From Armatimonadota bacterium (lineage in GTDB: Bacteria; Armatimonadota; Fimbriimonadia; Fimbriimonadales; Fimbriimonadaceae): DNA of 64,000 nt. The stretch covers positions 113,169-177,168 of the forward strand of contig JAKOXK010000070.1 in NCBI GenBank assembly GCA_029781035.1, in the 5' to 3' direction. This document shows, in pieces, positions 1 to 11,264 of this stretch. The number at the start of each line of letters is the position of its first letter. Position 1 is the first letter of the stretch. Position numbers and translations under genes: made by a program. The notes beneath the pieces are model-generated. The model was not told the origin of the DNA. It searched no databases and saw only the letters and a list, made by a program, of their open reading frames with translations.

Positions 1-103
1 TCCTAAAAGCCAGTCGTTCTGAACGAAAAGGACGACAGGGGCCCGCTTTGCCAGGGATCTGCACCGTCGCGCCGATGTTTCGGACCGGGTGGTTCAAGAT
101 GGC

Positions 104-138
104 CGAGGGCCGGTCGGATCCGTGCCGACCGGCCCTCG
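104..138. terminator. Long GC-rich inverted repeat, likely terminator
   Basis: A perfect 14-bp stem (104-117 with 125-138) encloses a 7-base loop, just past the stop codon of the minus-strand gene ending at 148. On the minus strand it is followed by only a short T-containing stretch, so termination would rest mainly on the stem. Similar long stems recur at gene ends in this window. Confidence 0.6.
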
Positions 139-147
139 CAGCGCCTT

Positions 148-1146
148 TCAGAGCTTGCTTGCGGCCTTCTTCACTTCGTCAACGAAGGCGTCCAACGGCA
201 TGTAACCGGGAATCCGGTCGATTTCGTCGCCCTTGGAATTGAAGAAGATGATCGTGGGGAAACCAGTGCAACCATACTTTGAGAAGAGGTCTGTCCTGAC
301 TTCACCGTTCACACGGCACAGGACGAAGTTCTTCGCGGCCTCTTTGAATTTCGGGGAGCTGAAAACTTCAGACTCCAATTTGTGACAGTAGGTTCACCAG
401 TCCGCATAGAAGTCAACGATCAGTCCCTTGTTGAACTGCTTCGCCGCGTTCTGCGCGTCCTCGAAGTTCGTCAGCCACTTTCCTGCGACCAGGTCGGACT
501 GAGACAGCTCCTTGGCGCCGGCAGGAGCCTTGAACGCAAAGAGGTCAGGGCTGGCGGAAAGGGAGGTGGCAGTAACGAGCAAGACCCTTGTCTGCGGATC
601 CTGGCCCGGAGCCGACATCGTGATCTCACCCTGCCTCAACATGTTGTCGGTCGAATCCGTGTAGAGCCGAAGAGTCATCTCTCCCTTCGGATCCACCTTG
701 ACGTCGATCGTGTTGAGCGTCTTGCCAGCACGGCTCTTAGTCCCTGCGTCCTTAGAGTACGTGTACTGGCTCGTCACATCTTTGAAGAAGGGCTTCCACA
801 CCGCGGTCTCCACATCGGAGAAGAGACCCATCAGTTCGGCCTCGGTCTGAGGCTTCCTATAGTAGGTCTTCTCCAACTTGTCGTAGATCGTGATGTTCTT
901 TCCGTCGGCGATGGTCAAGCTGGTCGGCGTCTCAACCGAAGCCTTGTCCGGCTTGGCCAGCGCGACGCTGTACTCCGCCGGTGACCCGCCGAGTGGCTGG
1001 ACTGTGTATTTGATGCTGATCGCCTGCGCGCCGCCTAGAGCCGACGCGAACGCCTTCAGCTTGGGCGAGGCGTCGCTGGCCATGGCAGCAGTGCACAGCA
1101 CCGCCGCCACGGCCAAGACCCCTGTTCCAAATGTCTTGATGTTCAT
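148..1146 (-). CDS. Exported LolA-like/thioredoxin fusion, candidate selenoprotein (Sec251)
   Basis: The reading frame is 332 residues if the UGA at 394-396 is read as an amino acid. Residues 1-23 are a signal peptide, and about 25-225 resemble the LolA/DUF2092 lipoprotein-carrier fold. Residues 230-332 are a thioredoxin domain of the DsbD-gamma kind, with FYADW, then UGA, T-Y-C254, and the cis-proline in GFPT near residue 297. The UGA replaces the first cysteine of W-C-x-x-C and everything after it is conserved thioredoxin sequence, so this is one gene, not two. A bacterial SECIS-like hairpin follows the UGA. A -10-like TAGAAT lies at 1183-1188 on this strand. The probable role is a periplasmic thiol (selenol) oxidoreductase. 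The alternative is a nonsense mutation or sequencing error in an ordinary Cys protein. No selA, selB, selC or selD gene is in the window. Confidence 0.75.
355..376 (-). promoter_or_regulatory. Candidate bacterial SECIS hairpin
   Basis: Starting 18 nt after the UGA, the RNA can fold as GGAG, bulged U, CUGAA, loop GUU, UUCAG, CUCC: nine base pairs, all perfect, with a single bulged U on the 5' side. The apical loop begins 28 nt after the UGA. In E. coli fdhF the SelB-binding element also has a bulged U and a GU in the loop, and bacterial SECIS loops lie roughly 16-37 nt after the UGA. The fit to that layout is seen in the sequence; SelB binding is inferred. Confidence 0.65.
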
Positions 1147-1219
1147 GGTTGCACTCTGGAAACTTTGTGGTTCCCCATGTGCATTCTATAACGAAACGGC
1201 CCCAAGGTAAAACTGGCCC

Positions 1220-2536
1220 ATGCGGGATTGGGCGCCGGTCGCACTGGTGGCACTGGTCTTCGCGGTTCTTTGCCTCGCCTTCAACGTGTCCACACCCTAC
1301 AGGAAGCCCGGCTTTCTTCGCCATCAAAAGGCGGACATGATCCAGGACATTGGGGCACCCGACGAGAGACAGCACGCCAACTACGTCGCGCGCCTCATGA
1401 GAGGCGAGGGCTTTCCAGTCCTGAGGCCCGGCGACCCCGACCTGTACGAGTCGTATCAAGCCCACCAGCCGCCTCTATACTATGTCGCCGCCGCTCTGTG
1501 GTGCAGGGTCGCGGGTCAAGATCCGACCGAACCGGCCAATGGCCTCTGGCTCCGGCTGCTGAGCACCGTGTTTGGTGTCGCAACCATATTCGGGCTCGCC
1601 GCCGGAGCCCAGTGGCTCACCAACGACCGCCGGTGCGGTTGGGCCGCCGCCACCTTGGGCCTCGTACCGATGCATGTCGCTCTGAGTTCGGCAGCGAGCA
1701 ACGATCCCCTCCTGATCGCGCTCTGTACTTGGACCCTGGCTCTCCTCGCGCTTGGCTCTCGAAGGGGGTGGTCGGTCAAAACAGCGCTCTTGATTGGCCT
1801 CCTTTCCGGATTAGCCTTCTTGACCAAGACCACCGCCGTGGCGTTGATGCCGTGCGTCGCCGTCGGACTGGGATTTGCCTGGAAGGGGTTGCCGGGCCGA
1901 GACAGGTGGCTGGCGACGGCGTGTGCGTTGGCGCTGCCGGTCCTGATCGCCGCGCCTTGGTGGATCCGGAACCAACAGCTCTACGGTGACCCGTTGGCCA
2001 TGAAGGCGTTCACGGCCGCATTCACCGGCAGCCCGCAAGCATCCGTGTTCATCAACGGTCTTGGCGCTGCGGGCTACTGGACATCGATGGTCGCTTGGTG
2101 GACGTTTCGAAGTCTGATCGGTGTCTTCGGCTACATGGATATATTCCTCTTCGAAGGACCGGGCATGGAAGCCAGCAACCGCATCTACATCGCGCTCGGT
2201 CTTCTGTTGTTCGTGCCCATCGCCTGGTCGGTGGCTTCGCTCGTCGCCAAAGATCCCGAGTCGCGCCCGGCACGAAAGGGAATCGTGGTTGGCGCGCTTT
2301 TCGCGGCTTTGGTGTCGCTGTTCTTCTTGCGCTTCAACATGCAGTACTTTCAAGGTCAGGGTCGCTACCTATATCCAGCGTTGGCGCCTGCGGCGTGGGC
2401 CTTCGGCACAGGCTCCGTCCTCATGGCAAAGGCCAGGGCGTCGTGGGCTTGGGTCGTGCCACTGTCAATCCTCGTGTTACTGGATGTCGTGTCACTCGTC
2501 CAACTGACGACTGCATTCACGACCCGTGTCGTTTGA
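1220..2536 (+). CDS. GT-C fold membrane glycosyltransferase-like protein
   Basis: This 438-residue polytopic protein has an N-terminal membrane segment and then an acidic periplasmic motif (IGAPDERQHANYVARL, about residues 45-60) of the kind used for catalysis or metal binding by GT39/ArnT/DUF2142 enzymes. QAHQPPLYY follows near residue 82, then eight or more hydrophobic helices. Family members transfer sugars from lipid-phosphate carriers to proteins or envelope lipids. The acceptor cannot be told from sequence, and no other glycan genes adjoin it. A TA-rich hexamer at 1208-1213 lies six bases before the ATG, so the mRNA may be leaderless. Confidence 0.7.
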   Translation: MRDWAPVALVALVFAVLCLAFNVSTPYRKPGFLRHQKADMIQDIGAPDERQHANYVARLMRGEGFPVLRPGDPDLYESYQAHQPPLYYVAAALWCRVAGQDPTEPANGLWLRLLSTVFGVATIFGLAAGAQWLTNDRRCGWAAATLGLVPMHVALSSAASNDPLLIALCTWTLALLALGSRRGWSVKTALLIGLLSGLAFLTKTTAVALMPCVAVGLGFAWKGLPGRDRWLATACALALPVLIAAPWWIRNQQLYGDPLAMKAFTAAFTGSPQASVFINGLGAAGYWTSMVAWWTFRSLIGVFGYMDIFLFEGPGMEASNRIYIALGLLLFVPIAWSVASLVAKDPESRPARKGIVVGALFAALVSLFFLRFNMQYFQGQGRYLYPALAPAAWAFGTGSVLMAKARASWAWVVPLSILVLLDVVSLVQLTTAFTTRVV

Positions 2537-2572
2537 CGCAGTTTCTGTGCCTTCGCAACGGAGGGCACAGTC

Positions 2573-2578
2573 TATAGT
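2573..2578 (+). promoter_or_regulatory. Likely -10 box TATAGT
   Basis: TATAGT ends 15 bases before the ATG at 2594, with a purine-rich stretch (agaaggga) between as a possible ribosome binding site. No convincing -35 box was found at 17 bp spacing. Confidence 0.4.
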
Positions 2579-2593
2579 GTTAGAAGGGATCAA

Positions 2594-4732
2594 ATGTTCA
2601 TCGCGACACTCGCGCTCGTCGTGGCCGGTTTTCAGAACTTGCCTGCCGACGAAAGGCTGGACGCCAAGCTGACGGCCCGCATCGACGCTTCGTCGCTGCA
2701 GCAAGTCGCCCACGTATTGGGCAAAAAGGCTGGCCTCAACTTGTCCGGTGACGACCGGCTCGCTTCGCAAGTCGCCATCGTGGATGTGCATGAAGCGCGG
2801 TTACGGGACGTTATGGACCGCCTCGCCACGGTGACGGACACAGAATGGGTCAAGAACGGCGACGGCTACCTCCTCAGGCAATCGGCACCGAAGCGCCAGG
2901 AAAGGGCACAAGCCGAATACGCGCTTCGGTTAAGTCAGATCCAAAAGGCCCTTGACAAGTACAGGGAGATCGCATCGCAGGGCTACCAGGCCACCAACCT
3001 CGCCAACTACATCCGCGAGCAAAACCGACAACAGCAGAACGGTGATCAAGGCATGGGGCGCTTTATGGAGGCCCCCACTGCGGATCCATCCAAAGAGTAC
3101 GGCGCGTTCCTGCCTACGGGCCGCGCCCTGGCTCGAGCTCTTCTCAGTATTGACCCATCGGTTCCTGCCAGTTTGACTTCCGACCAAAGGATCGTCTTCT
3201 CGACGAATCCGACCAAGATGCAGCGGTCGTTGCCCATCGACGTCAAGAAGGAAGCCGCTTCTTTTGCTGCCGACTTGGCTGTCGCGAGGGAAGCCTACAA
3301 AACCGTGAGCAAGGACGCCCCAGCCGGGGAGAGGGGTGATGGCGAGGGCATGGATGAGGCGGCAGACCCCGGCGGCGACTTTGCACCGGCTCGTTTCCGG
3401 CTGGTCCTATCCCGGACTCCCCAGTTCTTTGGATCCGACACCATTACAGCCCTATGGTCAGCTTTAGAAAAGGATGGCAACGAGGTCTACCAGCAGCAAT
3501 CGACTCTATGGACCGACTCATTCCTGAGCCAAAGCATGCTCGGTATCGATTTTGATCCGACTGAGGCGCCAGTCCAATTCGACGCCAGGCCAGACTCCAT
3601 CTGGCACATAAAGGCCCTGATGGGGGTCATGCGGGACGAAAACTACAAAAAGGATCCTCGATTCAACACGATCATGCTCCACCCAGATGCGGTGGAGCCG
3701 TTGTCGCTCCTGACCAGTGACCTCCTTGCGGACGTTGCCAAGAAGGGCGGCTTGAACTTGATCGCCGAGCTCTCTGACGACGACATCATTGCTGGGATCG
3801 TCGGCATGACCCTGGACAAAGATCTGACCCGGGCTCGGGAGAAACTGGAGTCAACCCTGTTCGACGATCTTTCTCAGAACGATGGGTGGTTGATGATGAG
3901 GCCGAAGTTCGCTGCTTCACGGCGGTCAAGCCAAGTCAACCGTAAGGCCCTTGGCACCATGATTCGGTCGGTTGGGACACCGTCGTTGTCGGAATTGGCC
4001 CGCTATGCCTCTGACCGAGGTGTCGGCCCACAGATGAACCTGATCGAGCTCGCCTACCTCCTGGGCGTGCGGTCAGACAGCGCCGGTTCGTTCATGTCGG
4101 GCCTCGACACTTTGGACAGCCCCGCGCTCAAATTCATCGGCGGACTCGATAATGCCGGCATGAGCGCTTTCCTGGCCGGCGTTCCGCGCACATATTCCTC
4201 CATGACCCCAAGCCAAAAATCCCTAATGGACGAGTTCGTGTACGGCTGTGCCGGTCAAAACCTCCGTTCAAGCGACGCTCCCGGTGAAAACGAAGTCGAC
4301 CCGGAGGTGTCCGAAGAGGTCACGGACCTCCTCCCCAATGGGATTCCCGCTGGCGGAACCGCAAGGATGATCCACCAGGACCGGCCAACGCTGTTCCAGC
4401 CTTCGCCTGACGGCAAGAGCTGGATGCCAGTGGACCAGTACAGCGTTGCGCTTCAAATCGCTGCCAAAACCAGACCAGAGCTGCTGAAAGACGCCCAACA
4501 GTTCAAGCCCGTGACACAGTTCCGGATCGGAGGTACCCGGGGCTACATCTTCCAGTTCTGGGTAACAGCCAAAACGTACTACAGTTGGTCGTTCGATCAG
4601 AGAGTGATGCCAGAGGGGTCGAGCACTTTGACATACGACCAAGTGCCGGCCGAGCTCAAGCGATCGATCGAAGACTTGGCCCGGCAGCTCGTGACCACTC
4701 CCTCAGGTGGCTACGAAGACGATGGCGGTTAG
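2594..4732 (+). CDS. Large exported protein with an N-terminal STN-like domain
   Basis: This is a 712-residue protein with a short N-terminal hydrophobic stretch. Residues about 22-95 show the alternating pattern of an STN (secretin and TonB short N-terminal) domain: repression of a basis set by residue groups such as DASSLQQVAHVLGKKAGLNL, then VHEARLRDVMDRLA. The remainder, including an acidic linker near 240-260, matches nothing I recognise. It lies just upstream of an ECF sigma factor and a second STN-domain protein, so a link to envelope signalling or to a secretin-like machine is plausible. No secretin barrel motif is seen. Confidence 0.6.
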   Translation: MFIATLALVVAGFQNLPADERLDAKLTARIDASSLQQVAHVLGKKAGLNLSGDDRLASQVAIVDVHEARLRDVMDRLATVTDTEWVKNGDGYLLRQSAPKRQERAQAEYALRLSQIQKALDKYREIASQGYQATNLANYIREQNRQQQNGDQGMGRFMEAPTADPSKEYGAFLPTGRALARALLSIDPSVPASLTSDQRIVFSTNPTKMQRSLPIDVKKEAASFAADLAVAREAYKTVSKDAPAGERGDGEGMDEAADPGGDFAPARFRLVLSRTPQFFGSDTITALWSALEKDGNEVYQQQSTLWTDSFLSQSMLGIDFDPTEAPVQFDARPDSIWHIKALMGVMRDENYKKDPRFNTIMLHPDAVEPLSLLTSDLLADVAKKGGLNLIAELSDDDIIAGIVGMTLDKDLTRAREKLESTLFDDLSQNDGWLMMRPKFAASRRSSQVNRKALGTMIRSVGTPSLSELARYASDRGVGPQMNLIELAYLLGVRSDSAGSFMSGLDTLDSPALKFIGGLDNAGMSAFLAGVPRTYSSMTPSQKSLMDEFVYGCAGQNLRSSDAPGENEVDPEVSEEVTDLLPNGIPAGGTARMIHQDRPTLFQPSPDGKSWMPVDQYSVALQIAAKTRPELLKDAQQFKPVTQFRIGGTRGYIFQFWVTAKTYYSWSFDQRVMPEGSSTLTYDQVPAELKRSIEDLARQLVTTPSGGYEDDGG

Positions 4733-4783
4733 GTGCGCAAGGCTTTGTAACCTCGGTGCGGTGCCTGCCGTCCAATCTCAACG

Positions 4784-5350
4784 GTGGTGTCCAATCTGAT
4801 CGACCAGGCGCATACTTTGGGAGTGGACGATGAGTCGCGTCTCGTTGATCGTGCCGTGGCCGGCGACGAGACAGCATTCCGCTCGCTCTATCAGCGCTAC
4901 TACGCCAAGGTCTACTCGATCGCCAAAGGCATCTTGCTATCGGCCGAAGAAGCGGAGGACGCTTGTCAGGAAATATTTATGCTGGCTTATAAAAACTTGC
5001 ATAAATTTGACAGGCGATCGCGATTCAGCACGTGGCTGTTCAGGATCGCCGTCAACCGAAGCATCCAAGAGTCGCGCAAATCGCCGGGCCGCAGGGGGAT
5101 CGTGGATCTGGGTGAAGAAGCCGAGTCCATTCCCGACACCCGTCATGAGCCGGAGACCGACCCTATGGTCGAAGAAGCCCTTGAGCAGCTTCAACCCCTT
5201 GACCGCGCGGTTTTGACCCTGTTCTATTGGGACGACCTCAGCCTGCAAGAGATTGGCGAATCGATCGGGTGTTCGGCCAATGCAGCGAAAACTCGGTTGT
5301 TCCGTGCCCGAGAGCGATTCCGTGAAGTTTATGAGGGGGCCCGTCCGTGA
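4784..5350 (+). CDS. ECF-type RNA polymerase sigma factor
   Basis: The 188-residue protein has the two-domain sigma-70 ECF layout. Region 2 spans about residues 20-95, with FRSLYQRYYAKVY, the DACQEIFMLAY core-binding helix and the STWLFRIAVNRS promoter-melting segment. Region 4 spans about 130-185, with LDRAVLTLFYWDDLS and a helix-turn-helix IGESIGCSANAAKTRLFRA. It directs transcription of a dedicated regulon. The next gene starts inside its stop codon, which marks the two as a sigma/partner pair. Confidence 0.93.
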   Translation: MVSNLIDQAHTLGVDDESRLVDRAVAGDETAFRSLYQRYYAKVYSIAKGILLSAEEAEDACQEIFMLAYKNLHKFDRRSRFSTWLFRIAVNRSIQESRKSPGRRGIVDLGEEAESIPDTRHEPETDPMVEEALEQLQPLDRAVLTLFYWDDLSLQEIGESIGCSANAAKTRLFRARERFREVYEGARP

Positions 5351-6168
5351 AGATCCCGCAGGACATTGACCGACTGCTCTGGTCAGTCGCTGAGCAACAC
5401 GATCCCCGAGCCTTTGACGAGTTCGCCGAGCGCTACCCCGCGTACAAGGACGAACTTGTCGCGCGGACAAAACTTGTCCGGTCGCTCCGCGGTGCGCGGC
5501 CCAACCGGGACGTTCCGGTGTTCAATTTGCCGCAGGCTCACCGCGCGCAAAGCCGTGCCCGGATGTTCCAAGTGTTCGCGCTGGGCGCTCTCGTCGTGGT
5601 GGCGGCCGCCAGTGTCGGTGTGACCGTGTTTCGGCACCAGGCGACTTCTTCGAGGCAAACGCCTCCAGTCAGCAGCCCTGCCAGTCAGCAGCATGGGTCA
5701 ATGCTGCCTCATTCGAACCAACTGCCGCCGGAAACGGTCGGGCCAAAGAGAGTGGGCCAGTCCGCACCTGTCACGCCCCACCCAGTGCAACCGGCGCAGG
5801 CTCCGGATCCCTTTGGACGGCTGGTGACCGTGGACGAGGAAGGCGCCGCGCTCTCGCAGGTCCTCAGGGACATCGCTCATCAAGCTGGAATCCATCTCGA
5901 ATTTGCGCCCGGCATGTCGGAAGAGACAGTGAACGTCCGGTACATGGCCCTTCCGGCGAAGCTCGCGTTTGAGGATCTTGGACAGAACTTCGGAATCTCC
6001 GTCGTCGTCCAGGAGGGTAGCCGGGCTCTTGTCATTCCTGCTATCGACTCCAGCAGGCCCGTCGTGACGCTGCCAGATGGATCGTATTCGGAGCCAGCCG
6101 AGCCGGCCACAGGCTCGAGCGACCAAGCAAGAACTCCGGGTTTGAACCACACTGACGGGCGCCATTAG
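5347..6168 (+). CDS. Membrane protein with C-terminal STN domain, probable anti-sigma partner
   Basis: Translation starts at a GTG sharing GTGA with the sigma factor stop. The 273-residue protein has a cytoplasmic N-terminus of about 75 residues, one membrane helix (FALGALVVVAAASVGVTVF, about 77-96), a Pro/Ser/Gln-rich linker, and a C-terminal STN domain (about 155-232: LVTVDEEGAALSQVLRDIAH onward). The organisation resembles FecR-type anti-sigma factors, with STN as the outside sensor. The N-terminus lacks the classic zinc-binding HxxxCxxC anti-sigma motif, so the anti-sigma role rests on gene order. Confidence 0.7.
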   Translation: MKIPQDIDRLLWSVAEQHDPRAFDEFAERYPAYKDELVARTKLVRSLRGARPNRDVPVFNLPQAHRAQSRARMFQVFALGALVVVAAASVGVTVFRHQATSSRQTPPVSSPASQQHGSMLPHSNQLPPETVGPKRVGQSAPVTPHPVQPAQAPDPFGRLVTVDEEGAALSQVLRDIAHQAGIHLEFAPGMSEETVNVRYMALPAKLAFEDLGQNFGISVVVQEGSRALVIPAIDSSRPVVTLPDGSYSEPAEPATGSSDQARTPGLNHTDGRH

Positions 6169-6190
6169 AATCCTCCAATGAAGACAAAAC

Positions 6191-6215
6191 AAGAGAGCTA
6201 TAATAGATCTCTCTT
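6191..6215 (+). promoter_or_regulatory. Promoter -10 box inside an inverted repeat before the prepilin gene
   Basis: AAGAGAG at 6191-6197 and CTCTCTT at 6209-6215 form a perfect 7-bp inverted repeat around TATAAT (6199-6204). The ATG follows at 6216. Transcription from this -10 would leave only about five bases of leader, so translation would be near-leaderless. The repeat may be a repressor operator; that is inference. Confidence 0.5.
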
Positions 6216-7034
6216 ATGTGCATCAAACCACACCGAGCGTTCACGCTCATTGAACTGCTGGTGGTGATCGCGATCATCGCGATACTAGCCGCCATTCTCT
6301 TCCCTGTGTTCTCGAAGGCCAAAGAGGCAGCCAAGGTCAGCGCCTGCCTCAGCCAGATGAAGGAACTGGGGCTCGCGATCGAGATGTACGACACCGATCA
6401 CGACGATTACCTGCCTCCGGCCAGCATGCGGACGACAAATCCGAACGACACCCCGACGATATGGACAGAGCGCGTAATCACCTACGTCAAGAACACCCAG
6501 ATCTTCGTCGCTGTGGGCTCGGAGGGTGGGTTCGCCACGAACTGGGCGACCCGCCGGGTGCAGTCCATCGGGTATTCCGACGCCACTGGTTACGATCCGT
6601 TGAGCACTGCCGTCGAAGGGAACGCGGCGCCCGGTACCGAGGGGTTCAAGAACGTGGCGAACGCTGGGCAGTTAGAGGAACCGGCAAGGGTTGGGCTGTT
6701 CGCCGTCACGCCGAACGGTCCCCAAGGCGACACGACAAGCAAGCACAGAGGTTACGTTTTCAACCCGTACAACGGCATGAACTCGCCTGACAACGACTAC
6801 AAGAAGGGATTGCCCATGGTCAGCGACCGGGACCTGGTGATCGATGCAGGCGACAAGAACTACCCGAACAGCCCGAACCTCTCACCCGGCGAGCTAAAAC
6901 CGATCTGGGCCCGATACGGCACAGACGGGAACGGTTCAGGAAGATGCCCCGTAATCTTCGGAGACACGCACGCAAAAGTGCTCTCCGCCAACTCAATGAA
7001 TGCTTTTGGCACGGTTATTTGGCGATTCCGTTGA
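6216..7034 (+). CDS. Prepilin-like protein with N-terminal methylation motif (DUF1559-like)
   Basis: The 272-residue protein opens with a short basic leader and the type III signal [19 protein letters not shown], where the prepilin peptidase should cut before Phe9, and the conserved Glu5 of the mature form is present. The helix continues into [14 protein letters not shown], characteristic of Armatimonadota and Planctomycetes pseudopilins. The C-terminus carries the usual [12 protein letters not shown] motif. It is a surface or periplasmic pseudopilin, either a minor pilin or part of a type II-like apparatus. The pilus ATPases are about 33 kb away. Confidence 0.85.
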   Translation: MCIKPHRAFTLIELLVVIAIIAILAAILFPVFSKAKEAAKVSACLSQMKELGLAIEMYDTDHDDYLPPASMRTTNPNDTPTIWTERVITYVKNTQIFVAVGSEGGFATNWATRRVQSIGYSDATGYDPLSTAVEGNAAPGTEGFKNVANAGQLEEPARVGLFAVTPNGPQGDTTSKHRGYVFNPYNGMNSPDNDYKKGLPMVSDRDLVIDAGDKNYPNSPNLSPGELKPIWARYGTDGNGSGRCPVIFGDTHAKVLSANSMNAFGTVIWRFR

Positions 7035-7050
7035 TTTGAAGCCCTGAATC

Positions 7051-7079
7051 TTGCCTTGCCTGCGGACCGTCGCTATACT
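7051..7079 (+). promoter_or_regulatory. Promoter TTGCCT - 17 bp - TATACT
   Basis: A -35-like TTGCCT at 7051-7056 and a -10 TATACT at 7074-7079 are separated by the ideal 17 bp. This argues that the downstream gene starts at the ATG at 7100 and not at a TTG inside the -10 region. Confidence 0.5.
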
Positions 7080-7099
7080 TGAAGTGGCGGTCTGCACTT

Positions 7100-7816
7100 A
7101 TGTCGCACCTCGAACGTAGCTCGAACATTAAGGAAGTCTATGGACAACGGGCACTCGTATCGATCATTCCGGGCTTGATCGGTGTGGCAATTGGCGCCGC
7201 CTTCATCGCCTATCACAGCATTTTCATTGGCCTGGGGTACGTACTGGTCTTCGGTGGGATAGCAGCGATCGTCTACGGCTCGATCCAGCTGGGCCACATG
7301 CGGAAGATTCCGTCGTTTCCAGTCAAGTGTCCGTTCTGTGGGCACAAGAACGACTTCACAGAGCAGCCGTTCTCGGATGTGCGTTGCGACAGTTGTCAGC
7401 GCATGGTTCCGATCTCGGCCGGTCGCATCCTCAACATCTCGCAGGTTCGGTGTGGCTATTGCAACCACCTGAACTACTACAATGAGAAGAGCACCGGTCT
7501 CATCTGCGAGAACTGCAACCGGATCGTCCCGATCGCGGCCGAGGCCGGGGTCCAAGCGAAGGCGACTTTCGACCACTACACGGTCCACGACGACGACCGG
7601 CCCTACGACCTCGTCCTCTCCGACGTCGGTGGTGCCCACAACGAAGACCTTGTGACAGCGCTGCAACAGATGTTGGCCCTGAACCGGAACCAGGTCAAAG
7701 ACATGTTCACGGAGCTCCCCGTCGTGCTCTTGACCGGTATCCCGAAGAAGAAAGCCGAGCTGCTCAAGGCGCAGATCGAGATCCATCACGGCAAGGCCGA
7801 CATGCGTTTGAGCTAG
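7100..7816 (+). CDS. Membrane protein with paired zinc ribbons and an L7/L12-like C-terminus
   Basis: The start was set at ATG 7100 because the in-frame TTG at 7079 overlaps the -10 box. This gives 238 residues. Two membrane helices lie at about 20-62, followed by CPFCGHKN, a CDSC pair, CGYCNHLN and CENC, which together make two four-cysteine zinc ribbons (about 77-142). The C-terminal 45 residues (NRNQVKDMFTELPVVLLTG, then PKKKAELLKAQIE) resemble the ribosomal L7/L12 C-terminal fold, which elsewhere serves as a protein docking module. I do not recognise the family. Confidence 0.6.
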   Translation: MSHLERSSNIKEVYGQRALVSIIPGLIGVAIGAAFIAYHSIFIGLGYVLVFGGIAAIVYGSIQLGHMRKIPSFPVKCPFCGHKNDFTEQPFSDVRCDSCQRMVPISAGRILNISQVRCGYCNHLNYYNEKSTGLICENCNRIVPIAAEAGVQAKATFDHYTVHDDDRPYDLVLSDVGGAHNEDLVTALQQMLALNRNQVKDMFTELPVVLLTGIPKKKAELLKAQIEIHHGKADMRLS

Positions 7817-7939
7817 CTCCGTCCCTCAACGCTCAGCCAGACTCGGGTATCCTCCGCGCCGACTTGCCCGGCAATCAGAGTCGTGCTTTGACGCAAGACC
7901 TGGGTGGATGCCGGGCACAAGAATGATTAGGAGAAGTCA

Positions 7940-11191
<3,252 letters not shown>

Positions 11192-11218
11192 CATCAGCGC
11201 CCAGCAGGCGGTGAGAAC

Positions 11219-11246
11219 GCGGCCCGGTCGCCAGCGACCGGGCCGC
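11219..11246. terminator. Hairpin between convergent genes
   Basis: A perfect 12-bp stem (11219-11230 with 11235-11246) has a 4-base loop CCAG. It sits between the stop codons of the pyrophosphatase (plus) and CapA (minus) and probably serves both. Plus-strand sequence continues gcagtctt, a weak T tract. Confidence 0.7.
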
Positions 11247-11264
11247 GCAGTCTTAAGACGAGCG

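Noticed and set aside
148..378. Separate 76-codon thioredoxin-tail gene
   Set aside because: Its apparent start is an internal TTG/Leu of the KLE segment right after the UGA and has no ribosome binding site. The sequence is the second half of a thioredoxin fold continuous with the upstream frame.
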